Of a stretch of 14,680 bases of DNA, positions 6,343 to 14,412 are shown one piece after another. A model generated the notes under the pieces. The model ran no database searches, was not told the origin of the DNA, and saw only the letters and a program-made list of their open reading frames with translations. Numbering within the stretch: position 1 is the first letter of the stretch; each line of letters opens with the position of its first letter. The translations under genes and the position numbers were made by a program. The DNA comes from an uncultured Eubacteriales bacterium. GTDB taxonomy: Bacteria > Bacillota > Clostridia > Oscillospirales > CAG-382. Where the stretch lies: contig URCT01000065.1 of NCBI GenBank assembly GCA_900546385.1, positions 1-14,680 on the forward strand. The letters run 5' to 3'.

Positions 6343-7056
6343 ATGTTCACTCTTTTCAATCAAGGCTTTCTTTCCACGCTCATTACGCACATGGATTCCT
6401 CGGCAAGACTCGCCATGCTGATTGCCGGAATCGTGCTTTGTGCGCTCATCGGGTATCTGCTCGGAAGCTTGAACTTTGCACTGATATTATCCGGGAAAAT
6501 GTACAAGGACGACATCCGCAAGCACGGCAGCAAAAATGCCGGAACCACCAACATGATGCGCACCTACGGAAACAAAGCGGCCGGGCTTACCATTTTAGGC
6601 GATATGTTAAAAGCAGTTGTTGCCGTCATTCTCGGTGCGCTGCTGATGGGCTTGTATTTCGGCGGCTATGCGGCTGCACTCGGCTGTGTGGTCGGGCACG
6701 TATTTCCCGTCTTTTTCGGCTTCAAGGGCGGCAAGGGTGTTGCGACCGCGGCGGCGGCAATTTTAGTGCTCAATCCGCTTGCGTTTTTATGTGTGCTCGG
6801 CGTATTCTTATTAAGCGTGCTGTTCACGCGCTACATTTCGCTCGGCTCGGTGCTTGGTGCTGCCGTTTTTCCGCTTATCACCTTCTACACCTGCTACGGC
6901 AGCAAGACACTTGCTTCCGGCAGCGGCTTTGCGTTTCTTTGCGCGTTTATCATCGCCGTTATCGTCATTGTCAAGCACCATGCAAACCTCTCGCGTCTTG
7001 CGCACGGAACGGAATCCAAATTTTCCTTCAAAAAGAGCAAGGAAACAAAAAAATAA
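6343..7056 (+). CDS. plsY: Acyl-phosphate:glycerol-3-phosphate acyltransferase PlsY
   Basis: A 237-residue integral membrane enzyme, slightly longer than the usual 200-220 because of a N-terminal extension. PlsY moves an acyl group from acyl-phosphate (made by PlsX) to glycerol-3-phosphate, the first step of phospholipid synthesis. All three active-site motifs are visible: GSKNAGTTNMMR at about 62-73, GHVFPVFFGFKGGKGVAT at 118-135 and the C-terminal HHANLSRLAHGTESKF at 212-227. The frame is open upstream to 6292, inside the preceding gene. The ATG at 6343 has GGAGA eight bases ahead and follows the AI-2E stop by one base, so it is preferred. The C-terminus is lysine-rich. No convincing terminator follows. 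Confidence 0.96.
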   Translation: MFTLFNQGFLSTLITHMDSSARLAMLIAGIVLCALIGYLLGSLNFALILSGKMYKDDIRKHGSKNAGTTNMMRTYGNKAAGLTILGDMLKAVVAVILGALLMGLYFGGYAAALGCVVGHVFPVFFGFKGGKGVATAAAAILVLNPLAFLCVLGVFLLSVLFTRYISLGSVLGAAVFPLITFYTCYGSKTLASGSGFAFLCAFIIAVIVIVKHHANLSRLAHGTESKFSFKKSKETKK

Positions 7057-7083
7057 TTGAAAATTGAAAGTTGAAAATTGAGA
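7056..7083 (+). repeat. Seven-base tandem repeat (four units)
   Basis: Directly after the plsY stop, four units of a 7-base repeat run in order: ATTGAAA, ATTGAAA, GTTGAAA, ATTGAGA. The units cannot be part of a terminator. They open a 244-base gene-free stretch that also holds longer repeats. Confidence 0.85.
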
Positions 7084-7090
7084 ATTTATG

Positions 7091-7128
7091 AAGCTTGAGA
7101 CTTTTGGTAACAGCCAAAGGCGAAAGCG
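7091..7128 (+). repeat. 38-base intergenic direct repeat, copy A
   Basis: The 38 bases from AAGCTTGAGA to GGCGAAAGCG recur at 7196-7233 with 34 of 38 identical. Each copy can fold: CTTTTGG (7101-7107) pairs with CCAAAGG (7114-7120) around a 6-base loop, followed by GC-GAAA-GC, a GNRA tetraloop unit. The differences between copies fall in the loop and before the stem, while the stem is unchanged. Confidence 0.85.
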
Positions 7129-7140
7129 AAAAATCGGCGG

Positions 7141-7165
7141 TTTACCGGCAGCAAGATTCGGTAAA
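7141..7165 (+). repeat. Inverted repeat between the two 38-base copies
   Basis: TTTACCG (7141-7147) and CGGTAAA (7159-7165) form a perfect 7-base-pair stem with an 11-base loop. Together with the flanking repeat hairpins it makes a run of three possible stem-loops between plsY and lon. No T-run follows. Confidence 0.6.
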
Positions 7166-7195
7166 GGTCGAGAAACCGAAGAAACGAAAGTTCAG

Positions 7196-7233
7196 AAGCT
7201 TGAAGCTTTTGGTGGCAGCCAAAGGCGAAAGCG
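7196..7233 (+). repeat. 38-base intergenic direct repeat, copy B
   Basis: Second copy of the 7091-7128 repeat. CTTTTGG (7206-7212) pairs with CCAAAGG (7219-7225) around loop TGGCAG, followed by the GC-GAAA-GC unit at 7225-7232. Read on the minus strand, both copies would encode a similar FAFGC-Q--QAS peptide, but that frame has no ribosome binding site and is not taken as a gene. Confidence 0.85.
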
Positions 7234-7248
7234 CATTTTGAAACGTAT

Positions 7249-7274
7249 AAGTTAAAGTGCACGTCACGTAACTT
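7249..7274 (+). promoter_or_regulatory. Inverted repeat upstream of lon, possible operator
   Basis: AAGTTA (7249-7254) and TAACTT (7269-7274) are inverted repeats, with inner GTG and CAC extending the symmetry with slight offset. It ends 26 bases before the lon ATG. It does not match the HrcA (CIRCE) or CtsR operator consensus. No clear -35/-10 pair was found in this stretch, so the lon promoter is not placed. Confidence 0.35.
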
Positions 7275-7300
7275 ACCGATAAATAATCCAAGGAGAACAT

Positions 7301-9697
7301 ATGTCAAAATACATAGAAAAAGTCGAAAACGGGGTTTATCCCGTCATCCCGCTTCGCGGACTTGTCATTTTTCCCGGCATTCCGACGAGCTTTGAAATCA
7401 ACAACAAAAAATCCATTCAAGCACTGCTTGCCGCCGCGTCCTACGAAAACACGGTGTTTTTGTCGGCTCTCGAAGAAAACGAGGAAGCCGGCACGGTAAC
7501 GCTTGCCACCACCGGCGTTACGGCGCGCATCAAGCAGTCCATCAAGCTGCCGGACGGCAACTACCGCGTATTGATCGAGGGCAAGAGCCGTGCGGAATAT
7601 ACGGAGATCATCGAGGGCGACGATTTTCTACGCGCCCGTGTTTTAATCAAGAACGTGCTTGTCACCGAAAACGGCGGTGTCAAGGGTGAAGCGCTTCGCC
7701 GTGAAGCCATTGCCGCTTTTGAAAACCACATCAAGCTGTTGCCCAAAATGTCGCCCGAAATCGTGGCGTCGGTCGGTGCGATCACCGATCCCGGCGTGCT
7801 TGCCGATTTCATCGCGTCCAACGTCCTGTTCGACTATCGCGACAAGCAGCGCGTTTTGGAGGAAATCGATCCGTTCCGGCGGCTTGAAACATTGGTGGAA
7901 TTACTCGGCAGCGAGAGCAAGGTTCTCGAGTTCAAAAACGAGCTTCACGCCAAGGTCAGAGAGCGTTTGGAAGACAACCAGCGCGAATATTTCTTAAAAG
8001 AGCAGATGAAGGTCATCCGCGAAGAACTCGGCGATGTGGCCGAAGAACAGGATGAAAACGGTTACGTCGAACGCATTAAGGAATCGGCTTTTTCGGACGA
8101 AGTCAAGGAGAAGCTGTTAAAAGACTGCGACCGCATGAACAAAATGCCGTTCGGCTCTTCGGAAAATTCGGTGCTTCGCAGCTATCTCGACACGGTGCTT
8201 GAGCTTCCGACCGGCATCAAGACCAAGGATGTGTTCTCGGTCGAAAAGGCACGCAAGATTTTAGATGAGGATCACGACGGCTTAAAGAAAGTCAAAGATC
8301 GCATTCTCGAATACATTGCCGTCAAGCAGTTAGCTCCCGATTTGAAAGGGCAGATTCTCTGCCTTATCGGCCCGCCCGGTGTGGGCAAATCGTCGGTAGC
8401 GGTATCGGTGGCACGTGCGCTCGGACGCAAGTTTGTACGTGTTTCGCTCGGCGGCGTGCGGGATGAAGCGGACATCCGCGGTCACCGCAAGACGTATATC
8501 GGGGCGATGCCCGGCCGCATCATTGCCGCCATTACGCAGGCAAAATCGGAAAACCCGGTGATTCTTCTCGACGAGATCGACAAGCTCACCGCCAACGCGC
8601 AAGGCGACCCGGCAGCGGCACTTTTGGAGGTGCTCGACATCGAGCAAAACAAGGCGTTCCGCGACCACTACATTGAAATTCCGGTCGATCTGTCCGACTG
8701 CATTTTCATCGCCACCGCCAACCAAGCCGACACCATTCCGCACGCGCTGTACGACCGCATGGAGATCATTCATCTGCCGTCCTACACGTCGAACGAAAAG
8801 GTTTCGATTTTCAACAACCATCTGCTTCCCAAGCAGTTAAAGCGTCACGGTCTGACGCGCCGCAACGTCAAGATTTCGGAAGACGCCGTGCGCGAACTGA
8901 TCGAATACTACACCAAAGAAGCCGGCGTGCGCACGCTTGAACGGCAGACCGCCGCGCTTTGCCGCAAGATTGCCATGCAGATTGCCGAGGGCGGCAAAAA
9001 ATCGGTAAACGTTACGCCCGACACCATTCATGCGCTCTTAGGCCCGCGCAAGGTCAAGCCGGATGCGCTTCTTCCTACCGACACGGTCGGCGTTGTGAAC
9101 GGACTTGCCTGGACGGAGCTTGGCGGCGAGATGCTGCAGGTCGAAGCGCAGAGCTTTGAGGGCACGGGCAAGGTAGAACTTACCGGAAATCTCGGCGACG
9201 TGATGCAGGAATCCGCAAAGGCCGCCATCAGCTACATCCGCAAACACGCGGAAACGCTTGGTATTGACAAAGAATTCTACAAAAACCGCGATATACACAT
9301 TCATGTGCCGGAAGGTGCTGTTCCGAAGGACGGCCCGAGTGCCGGCGTGACCATGATCACGGCGCTTGTTTCGGAGCTTTCGAACACGCCGGTGCGTCAC
9401 GACATCGCCATGACCGGCGAAATTACGCTTACCGGCCGCGTACTTCCCATCGGGGGACTGCCCGAAAAGAGCATGGCGGCATTCCGCAACGGCATCCGCA
9501 CCATTCTCATTCCGAAGGACAATCTGTCCGACCTGGACGAAGTGGACGAGCTTATCAAATCGAGCGTTACGTTTGTTCCGGTCGACTGCGTTTCGCAGGT
9601 GCTTGAAAACGCGCTTGTCAAGCCGGAGCCGGAAAAAGCTTTCGATCCGCTGCACGAAAAAGCCGTGGCTGCACCGGGCGTGCCGCTCAGTCTGTGA
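7301..9697 (+). CDS. lon: ATP-dependent protease Lon (LonA type)
   Basis: A 798-residue cytosolic protease that unfolds and degrades damaged or regulatory proteins as an ATP-driven hexamer; length matches bacterial LonA. The N-terminal substrate-binding domain starts VYPVIPLRGLVIFPG (about 13-27). The coiled linker ends near 250. The AAA+ module has Walker A GPPGVGKSS at 357-365 and Walker B ILLDEID at 421-427. The protease domain has the catalytic serine S680 in PKDGPSAGV and lysine K723 in GGLPEK, matching the spacing of E. coli S679 and K722. The usual GGLKEK reads GGLPEK here, but the catalytic lysine is kept. AAGGAGA lies just before the ATG. engB follows at once. Confidence 0.98.
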   Translation: MSKYIEKVENGVYPVIPLRGLVIFPGIPTSFEINNKKSIQALLAAASYENTVFLSALEENEEAGTVTLATTGVTARIKQSIKLPDGNYRVLIEGKSRAEYTEIIEGDDFLRARVLIKNVLVTENGGVKGEALRREAIAAFENHIKLLPKMSPEIVASVGAITDPGVLADFIASNVLFDYRDKQRVLEEIDPFRRLETLVELLGSESKVLEFKNELHAKVRERLEDNQREYFLKEQMKVIREELGDVAEEQDENGYVERIKESAFSDEVKEKLLKDCDRMNKMPFGSSENSVLRSYLDTVLELPTGIKTKDVFSVEKARKILDEDHDGLKKVKDRILEYIAVKQLAPDLKGQILCLIGPPGVGKSSVAVSVARALGRKFVRVSLGGVRDEADIRGHRKTYIGAMPGRIIAAITQAKSENPVILLDEIDKLTANAQGDPAAALLEVLDIEQNKAFRDHYIEIPVDLSDCIFIATANQADTIPHALYDRMEIIHLPSYTSNEKVSIFNNHLLPKQLKRHGLTRRNVKISEDAVRELIEYYTKEAGVRTLERQTAALCRKIAMQIAEGGKKSVNVTPDTIHALLGPRKVKPDALLPTDTVGVVNGLAWTELGGEMLQVEAQSFEGTGKVELTGNLGDVMQESAKAAISYIRKHAETLGIDKEFYKNRDIHIHVPEGAVPKDGPSAGVTMITALVSELSNTPVRHDIAMTGEITLTGRVLPIGGLPEKSMAAFRNGIRTILIPKDNLSDLDEVDELIKSSVTFVPVDCVSQVLENALVKPEPEKAFDPLHEKAVAAPGVPLSL

Positions 9698-9711
9698 AAG
9701 CGGTGAACGGT

Positions 9712-10344
9712 ATGGAAGAAAAAAAGCTGAATCTGAACAAGGTCAATCTTGTCATGACCGCAGGCCTGCCCTCGCAATTACCCGGCATTTTGCGAAGCGA
9801 CCTTCCGCAGATTGCCATGTGCGGCCGCTCAAACGTCGGAAAATCCTCGCTTATCAACAAACTGCTCGGCCGCAAGAGTTTGGCACGCGTCAGTGCTGAG
9901 CCGGGAAAAACCATCACGGTCAACTGCTACGACATTGACAGCGCGCTGTATCTTGTCGATTTGCCCGGCTACGGCTATGCCAAACGCTCCTTTTCCGAAC
10001 GCGACAAGTGGAAAAAACTCATTGACCGCTATTTTTCACTCGAAGCACCGCGGCTGTATTTACAGTTAGTTGACCTAAAGGTCGGTCTTACCGCCGACGA
10101 CCGCGCGATGCTTGCATTTCTCGTGGAAACAGAGCTTCCGTTTGCGGTGGTTGCCACCAAATCAGACAAGGTCAACACCACCACGCGCCTTGCCAACATC
10201 GAGGCTCTGCATAACGACCCCGCCATTCCGTCCGATGCGGAAATTCTTCCCTTTTCCGCCAAGACCGGTGCCGGTGCGGACAATATTTGGCGCATTATTA
10301 AAGAATTTTCCGCGGCCGTTACCGGCACGCAGTTCACCCTATAG
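9712..10344 (+). CDS. engB: Ribosome biogenesis GTP-binding protein EngB (YsxC/YihA)
   Basis: A 210-residue TRAFAC-class GTPase, normal in length, needed in bacteria for late assembly of the 50S subunit. The G motifs are all present: G1 GRSNVGKSS at 38-46, the G2 threonine in GKT at 66-68, G3 DLPGYGYA at 83-90, G4 TKSDK at 149-153 and G5 SAK at 182-184. A GTG at 9694 overlapping the lon stop is in frame, but it has no ribosome binding site. The ATG at 9712, with GGTGA five bases ahead, gives the usual N-terminus and is preferred. lon followed by engB (ysxC) is also the Bacillus order, so translation is probably coupled to lon. Confidence 0.96.
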   Translation: MEEKKLNLNKVNLVMTAGLPSQLPGILRSDLPQIAMCGRSNVGKSSLINKLLGRKSLARVSAEPGKTITVNCYDIDSALYLVDLPGYGYAKRSFSERDKWKKLIDRYFSLEAPRLYLQLVDLKVGLTADDRAMLAFLVETELPFAVVATKSDKVNTTTRLANIEALHNDPAIPSDAEILPFSAKTGAGADNIWRIIKEFSAAVTGTQFTL

Positions 10345-10370
10345 ACACACTCCAAGAAAGGCAAATGCTC

Positions 10371-11675
10371 ATGAAAACCGTACTTTTACACGACAATTAC
10401 GGCATCAACACAGCCGGCCACTTCACGGTCGCCGGAATCGACACGGTCGGCCTTGCCAAGGAATACGGCACGCCGCTTTATGTTTTCGACGAGGACAAAA
10501 TGCGCTCCATGTGTGAGAAATACACCGAGAGCGCGGCGCGCTATTTCAAAAAAGCCAAAATTCTCTTTGCCAGCAAAGCCCTTTCCTTTAAGGAAATTTA
10601 CCGCATTGCCGACAGCGAAGGGCTGTGCGCCGACACGGTTTCCTCGGGTGAGATTTACACCGCGCTTGCCGCCGGTTTTCCTCCCGAAAAAATCCATTTT
10701 CACGGCAACAACAAGACGGTTGCCGATCTCGAATATGCCGTCAAAAGCGGCGTCGGTGTCATCATTGCCGACAACCTTGCCGAACTTGACGACCTTGACG
10801 AGATCTGTGCGGCCGAAAGCAAAACGGCCTCCGTTGTGCTGCGCGTAACGCCCGGCATCGATCCGCACACACACGTTAAAATCTCGACCGGCAAGGTCGA
10901 TTCCAAATTCGGCAGTGCCATCGAGACGGGACAAGCCTTGGAAGCCGTCAAATACGCGCTTGCCAAAAAGCATATCCGCCTGATCGGCATTCACTGCCAC
11001 GTCGGTTCGCAGAGCTTTGACCCACAGCCGTTTTTGGATGCGGCGGACATCATGATGCGCTTTCTTGCCGAGATACGCGAAAAGACCGGCGCGACGCTTT
11101 CGGTGCTCAACCTCGGCGGCGGCTTCGGCGTGCGGTATGTGCCCGACCAACAGAATTTGGACATCGATTACATGCTCCGCGAAATTGCCGCGCGTGTACG
11201 CAACAACTGTGAGATTTACGGTCTCGAAGAGCCGGAACTGAATTTTGAACCCGGCCGCTCGATCGTGGCCGCAGCCGGTGTGACGCTGTACACCGTCGGA
11301 AACATCAAGACCATTCCCGGCTACAAGAGCTATATTTCGATCGACGGCGGCATGACCGACAATCCGCGCTATGCGCTGTATCAGGCACCGTATTATGCGC
11401 TGATTGCCAACAAAGCCGACCGCGAAATGGATTTTGTGGCCGATATTGCCGGCAGATGCTGCGAAAGCGGCGACCTCATTCAAGAGCATACGCTGCTTCA
11501 AACACCGGAAAAGGGCGACATTTTAGCCGTCTGCGTAACCGGTGCCTACAACTACTCCATGGCATCCAACTACAACCGTCTTCCGCGTCCGGCACTTGTC
11601 ATCGTCGGCAAAAACGGCACGCGTTTAGGCATTCGCCGCGAATCCCTTGAGGATCTTATTCGCAACGACTTATAA
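10371..11675 (+). CDS. lysA: Diaminopimelate decarboxylase
   Basis: A 434-residue PLP enzyme that decarboxylates meso-diaminopimelate to L-lysine, the last step of lysine synthesis. It is of fold type III (alanine racemase-like barrel). The PLP lysine is K69 in FASKA. The phosphate-binding glycine run NLGGGFGVRY, the EPGRS segment and the active-site cysteine C364 in GRCCESGDLI are present; that cysteine motif comes from the partner subunit in the dimer. An in-frame ATG two codons earlier (10365) sits only three bases after AAAGG. The ATG at 10371 has nine-base spacing and is preferred. It lies 26 bases after engB with no terminator. Arginine decarboxylase relatives share the fold, but the motifs favour LysA. 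Confidence 0.95.
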   Translation: MKTVLLHDNYGINTAGHFTVAGIDTVGLAKEYGTPLYVFDEDKMRSMCEKYTESAARYFKKAKILFASKALSFKEIYRIADSEGLCADTVSSGEIYTALAAGFPPEKIHFHGNNKTVADLEYAVKSGVGVIIADNLAELDDLDEICAAESKTASVVLRVTPGIDPHTHVKISTGKVDSKFGSAIETGQALEAVKYALAKKHIRLIGIHCHVGSQSFDPQPFLDAADIMMRFLAEIREKTGATLSVLNLGGGFGVRYVPDQQNLDIDYMLREIAARVRNNCEIYGLEEPELNFEPGRSIVAAAGVTLYTVGNIKTIPGYKSYISIDGGMTDNPRYALYQAPYYALIANKADREMDFVADIAGRCCESGDLIQEHTLLQTPEKGDILAVCVTGAYNYSMASNYNRLPRPALVIVGKNGTRLGIRRESLEDLIRNDL

Positions 11676-11676
11676 T
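11647..11676 (+). promoter_or_regulatory. Possible glyS promoter overlapping the lysA stop
   Basis: TTGAGG (11647-11652) and perfect TATAAT (11671-11676) are 18 bases apart; the -10 overlaps the lysA stop codon. The start would be near 11683, leaving a leader of about 24 bases. This could make glyS partly independent of lon-engB-lysA. The short leader leaves no room for a T-box riboswitch. Confidence 0.5.
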
Positions 11677-11706
11677 AAAAAACACTATATAAAGGAATGA
11701 AGCACA

Positions 11707-13104
11707 ATGAAAAACACGGAAAAAACCATGGATAAGATTGTCGCGTTCTGCAAAGGCCGCGGCTACGTCTACGCCGGAAGCGAAATCTACGGCGGTCTTG
11801 CCAACACCTGGGATTACGGTCCTTTGGGTGTGGAATTCAAGAACAACATCAAAAAAGCTTGGTGGAAAAAGTTCGTTCAAGAAAACCCCTACAACGTCGG
11901 TCTTGACGCCGCAATCCTCATGAATCCGCAGACTTGGGTAGCCTCCGGTCACTTAGGCGGCTTTTCCGACCCGTTAATGGACTGCCGCGAATGCCATGAG
12001 CGTTTCCGCGCCGACAAAATCATCGAGGACTGGTGCGGCGAAACCGGCTTTACGCTTGAAAAGCCGATCGATGCGTTCTCCAAACAGGAAATGAAGGATT
12101 TCGTCGAAGAGCATAACATTCCCTGCCCGAGCTGCGGCAAGCACAATTTCACGGATATCCGCGAATTCAACCTCATGTTCAAGACCTTCCAGGGCGTTAC
12201 CGAGGACGCGAAGAACACCGTTTATCTCCGTCCCGAAACAGCACAGGGCATTTTCGTCAACTTTGCCAACATCCAGCGCACCACCCGCCGCAAGCTGCCG
12301 TTCGGTATCGGTCAGATCGGCAAGTCCTTCCGTAACGAGATCACGCCTGGCAACTTTATTTTCCGCGTGCGCGAATTCGAACAGATGGAGCTTGAATTCT
12401 TCTGCAAGCCGAACACCGACCTTGAATGGTTCAGCTATTGGCGCTCTTTCTGCCGCGATTTCCTGCTGTCGCTCGGCTTGAAAGAAGAGAATTTGCGTCT
12501 GCGCGACCACGACCCGGAAGAGCTTTGCTTCTATTCCAAGGCGACCACCGACTTCGAATTCTTGTTCCCGTTCGGCTGGGGCGAGCTGTGGGGTGTTGCC
12601 GACAGAACCGATTATGACCTCACCCAGCATCAGAACACCTCCGGCAAAGACCTCACCTACTACGATGCCGAGACCAACGAGCATTATATCCCGTATGTCA
12701 TCGAGCCGTCGCTTGGCGTAGAGAGAAGTTTCCTTGCATTCCTGTGCGACGCTTACGACGAAGAAGAGATTGCCGAGGGCGACACCCGTACCGTGCTTCG
12801 CCTGCATCCGTTCCTTGCGCCGTTCAAGGCCGCCGTTCTTCCGCTTTCCAAGAAGCTGTCCGAACAGGCGACTGCACTCTATCATGACCTCCAAAAGGAT
12901 TTCATGGTGGATTACGACGAAGCCGGCAGCATCGGCAAGCGTTACCGTCGCGAAGATGAGATCGGTACGCCGTTCTGCATCACCTACGACTTTGAGTCGG
13001 CAGAGGATGGCTGCGTGACCGTCCGCGACCGCGATACCATGACGCAGGTTCGCATGAAGATCGAGGACGTTAAGGGCTATATCGCCGAAAAAATCAAGTT
13101 TTAA
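11707..13104 (+). CDS. glyS: Glycyl-tRNA synthetase, single-chain alpha2 type
   Basis: A 465-residue class II synthetase that charges tRNA-Gly with glycine. It is the one-polypeptide homodimer form used by many Firmicutes, archaea and eukaryotes, not the two-gene alpha/beta form. It starts with KIVAFCKGRGYVYAGSEIYGG, followed by the conserved LANTWDYGPLG at about 31-41. Motif 2 lies at 209-232 (RNEITPGNFIFRVREFEQME), and motif 3 has GVER with R340. An insertion carries CxxC at 93-96 and 140-143, which may bind zinc. The C-terminal anticodon-binding domain covers about 370-465 and includes DEAGSIGKRYRR. AAAGGA lies ten bases before the ATG. A terminator follows the stop. Confidence 0.97.
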   Translation: MKNTEKTMDKIVAFCKGRGYVYAGSEIYGGLANTWDYGPLGVEFKNNIKKAWWKKFVQENPYNVGLDAAILMNPQTWVASGHLGGFSDPLMDCRECHERFRADKIIEDWCGETGFTLEKPIDAFSKQEMKDFVEEHNIPCPSCGKHNFTDIREFNLMFKTFQGVTEDAKNTVYLRPETAQGIFVNFANIQRTTRRKLPFGIGQIGKSFRNEITPGNFIFRVREFEQMELEFFCKPNTDLEWFSYWRSFCRDFLLSLGLKEENLRLRDHDPEELCFYSKATTDFEFLFPFGWGELWGVADRTDYDLTQHQNTSGKDLTYYDAETNEHYIPYVIEPSLGVERSFLAFLCDAYDEEEIAEGDTRTVLRLHPFLAPFKAAVLPLSKKLSEQATALYHDLQKDFMVDYDEAGSIGKRYRREDEIGTPFCITYDFESAEDGCVTVRDRDTMTQVRMKIEDVKGYIAEKIKF

Positions 13105-13122
13105 GTCTTTTTCAGAAAATTT

Positions 13123-13157
13123 ACAGCGGAGTTCGTAACAAAACTCCGCTGTTTTTC
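13123..13157 (+). terminator. Rho-independent terminator after glyS
   Basis: ACAGCGGAGTT (13123-13133) pairs with AACTCCGCTGT (13142-13152) in a perfect 11-base-pair stem with an 8-base loop, and the T-run continues to 13156. It lies 18 bases after the glyS stop and closes the lon-engB-lysA-glyS run. Confidence 0.93.
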
Positions 13158-13189
13158 GTAGATCGCCGCAACAAAAGGAGGACTTTGCC

Positions 13190-14395
13190 ATGACAAAGGA
13201 AATGCCCGCGCCCATGCCGACCGAAGAAGCCGTTCATGCGGAACTGCCGCAAAAAACCGTTTCTGCGCCGCCGGAAGCTGCCGGTAAAAAAGAAAAATTC
13301 TTCGGCATCGAGCTGCTTCGCATTCTCGCAACCTTTTACATCATACTGCTGCACGTTGTCGGCCAAGGCGGCGTTGCGGCGGCAAGCGGCGGCGGAAAAG
13401 GCACCTACATGGCAAGCTATCTGCTGTTGGCACTCGCCTACCCTGCCGTCAACTGCTATGCGCTTATCAGCGGCTTTGTCGGATGCAAAAGCCGGTTTAA
13501 GCTGTCGCGGCTGTTGTCGCTATGGCTGACGGTTGTTTTCGTCAATCTTGCGGTTTGGGGCGCCTTTCGGTTGCTTGCGCCGGAGATGGCTGCTTCTTTT
13601 TCGCTTGAAGCCTGTCTGAAGCCGCTTCTCACCAATGAATATTGGTATGTGACGGCGTATTTCGGACTTTCGGTGCTGACACCGGTTTTGAATGCTGCCG
13701 CGGAGCTTCCGAAAAAAACCTTTGCGGAAATGCTCATCGGCTTGTTTGCCTGTTTCGTCCTGCTGCCGAAAATCGCCGACAACGATCTGTTTTTAACGCG
13801 TTCCGGCTACAGCACGCTTTGGCTTATGTTGCTGTATTTGGTCGGGATGTTCTGCCGTCTGCACTTTCATCCGAAAAAACGAGGCCGTTTGTGCGGCGCG
13901 GCGTGTCTTGCCGCATACGGGCTTCTTTCCGTGTTTCTGCCCTTGCAGAAGCGCTTGACCGAGAATAAGCTTCTTGCAAGCGGCATCGAAAATCCCGTTT
14001 ATCTGAAAAACTATGCCTACACCTCTGTATTCATCGTGCTGTCCTCCGTCGCGCTGTTTGCTTTTTTCATGCGGATCAAAGTGCAAAACAAAGCCGTATG
14101 CAGGTTCATTTCGTTCTTTTCCACGGCTTCGTTCGGCGTGTACATTCTCCACACACAGCCGCTTGTTTGGGCAAATCTGCTGCAAGACGCGTTTTCTTCG
14201 TTTGCCGCGTTTTCCGCGCCGGTCATGGCGGCGTGCTGTCTTGCGGCGGCTTTGGGAATTTTTCTTGTCTGCACCGCCGTCGAAAAGCTTCGCGCCCTGC
14301 TGTTTTGCGTCACACGTCTTGACCGGCTCATCGTTTTTCTGCCATCGGTGACAGAACGGGCGGTCGAAAAGGTTTTGGCTAAAATGCATCGTTAG
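13190..14395 (+). CDS. Membrane acyltransferase, acyltransferase 3 (OatA/WecH-like) family
   Basis: A 401-residue polytopic membrane protein. These enzymes transfer acetyl or similar groups to sugars of cell-surface polymers, lipids or antibiotics. After a polar, proline- and alanine-rich cytoplasmic tail of about 35 residues comes the family start FFGIELLRILATFYIILLHVV, with the conserved arginine R44 and the putative catalytic histidine H55. About ten hydrophobic segments follow, the last core one near FGVYILHTQPLVW. There is no C-terminal SGNH domain, unlike full OatA. The ribosome binding site AGGAGG is nine bases ahead of ATG. The gene stands alone between two terminators, with no surface-polysaccharide neighbours to indicate an acceptor. 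No clear promoter was seen in the 85-base gap. Confidence 0.88.
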   Translation: MTKEMPAPMPTEEAVHAELPQKTVSAPPEAAGKKEKFFGIELLRILATFYIILLHVVGQGGVAAASGGGKGTYMASYLLLALAYPAVNCYALISGFVGCKSRFKLSRLLSLWLTVVFVNLAVWGAFRLLAPEMAASFSLEACLKPLLTNEYWYVTAYFGLSVLTPVLNAAAELPKKTFAEMLIGLFACFVLLPKIADNDLFLTRSGYSTLWLMLLYLVGMFCRLHFHPKKRGRLCGAACLAAYGLLSVFLPLQKRLTENKLLASGIENPVYLKNYAYTSVFIVLSSVALFAFFMRIKVQNKAVCRFISFFSTASFGVYILHTQPLVWANLLQDAFSSFAAFSAPVMAACCLAAALGIFLVCTAVEKLRALLFCVTRLDRLIVFLPSVTERAVEKVLAKMHR

Positions 14396-14412
14396 TTCCA
14401 TACTTACAAAAC

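Noticed and set aside
7057..7300. Rho-independent terminator for plsY
   Set aside because: The stems in this stretch are followed by A- and G-rich sequence instead of a T-run.
7086..7307. 73-codon minus-strand open frame across the plsY-lon spacer
   Set aside because: Its internal peptide similarity only mirrors the 38-base DNA repeats. It starts inside lon and has no ribosome binding site.
10386..11501. 371-codon open frame on the minus strand opposite lysA
   Set aside because: It is antisense to a complete lysA with all catalytic residues, and has no family match or ribosome binding site.
11974..13215. 413-codon open frame on the minus strand opposite glyS
   Set aside because: It runs antisense to a complete glycyl-tRNA synthetase and through the glyS terminator, with no domain resemblance.
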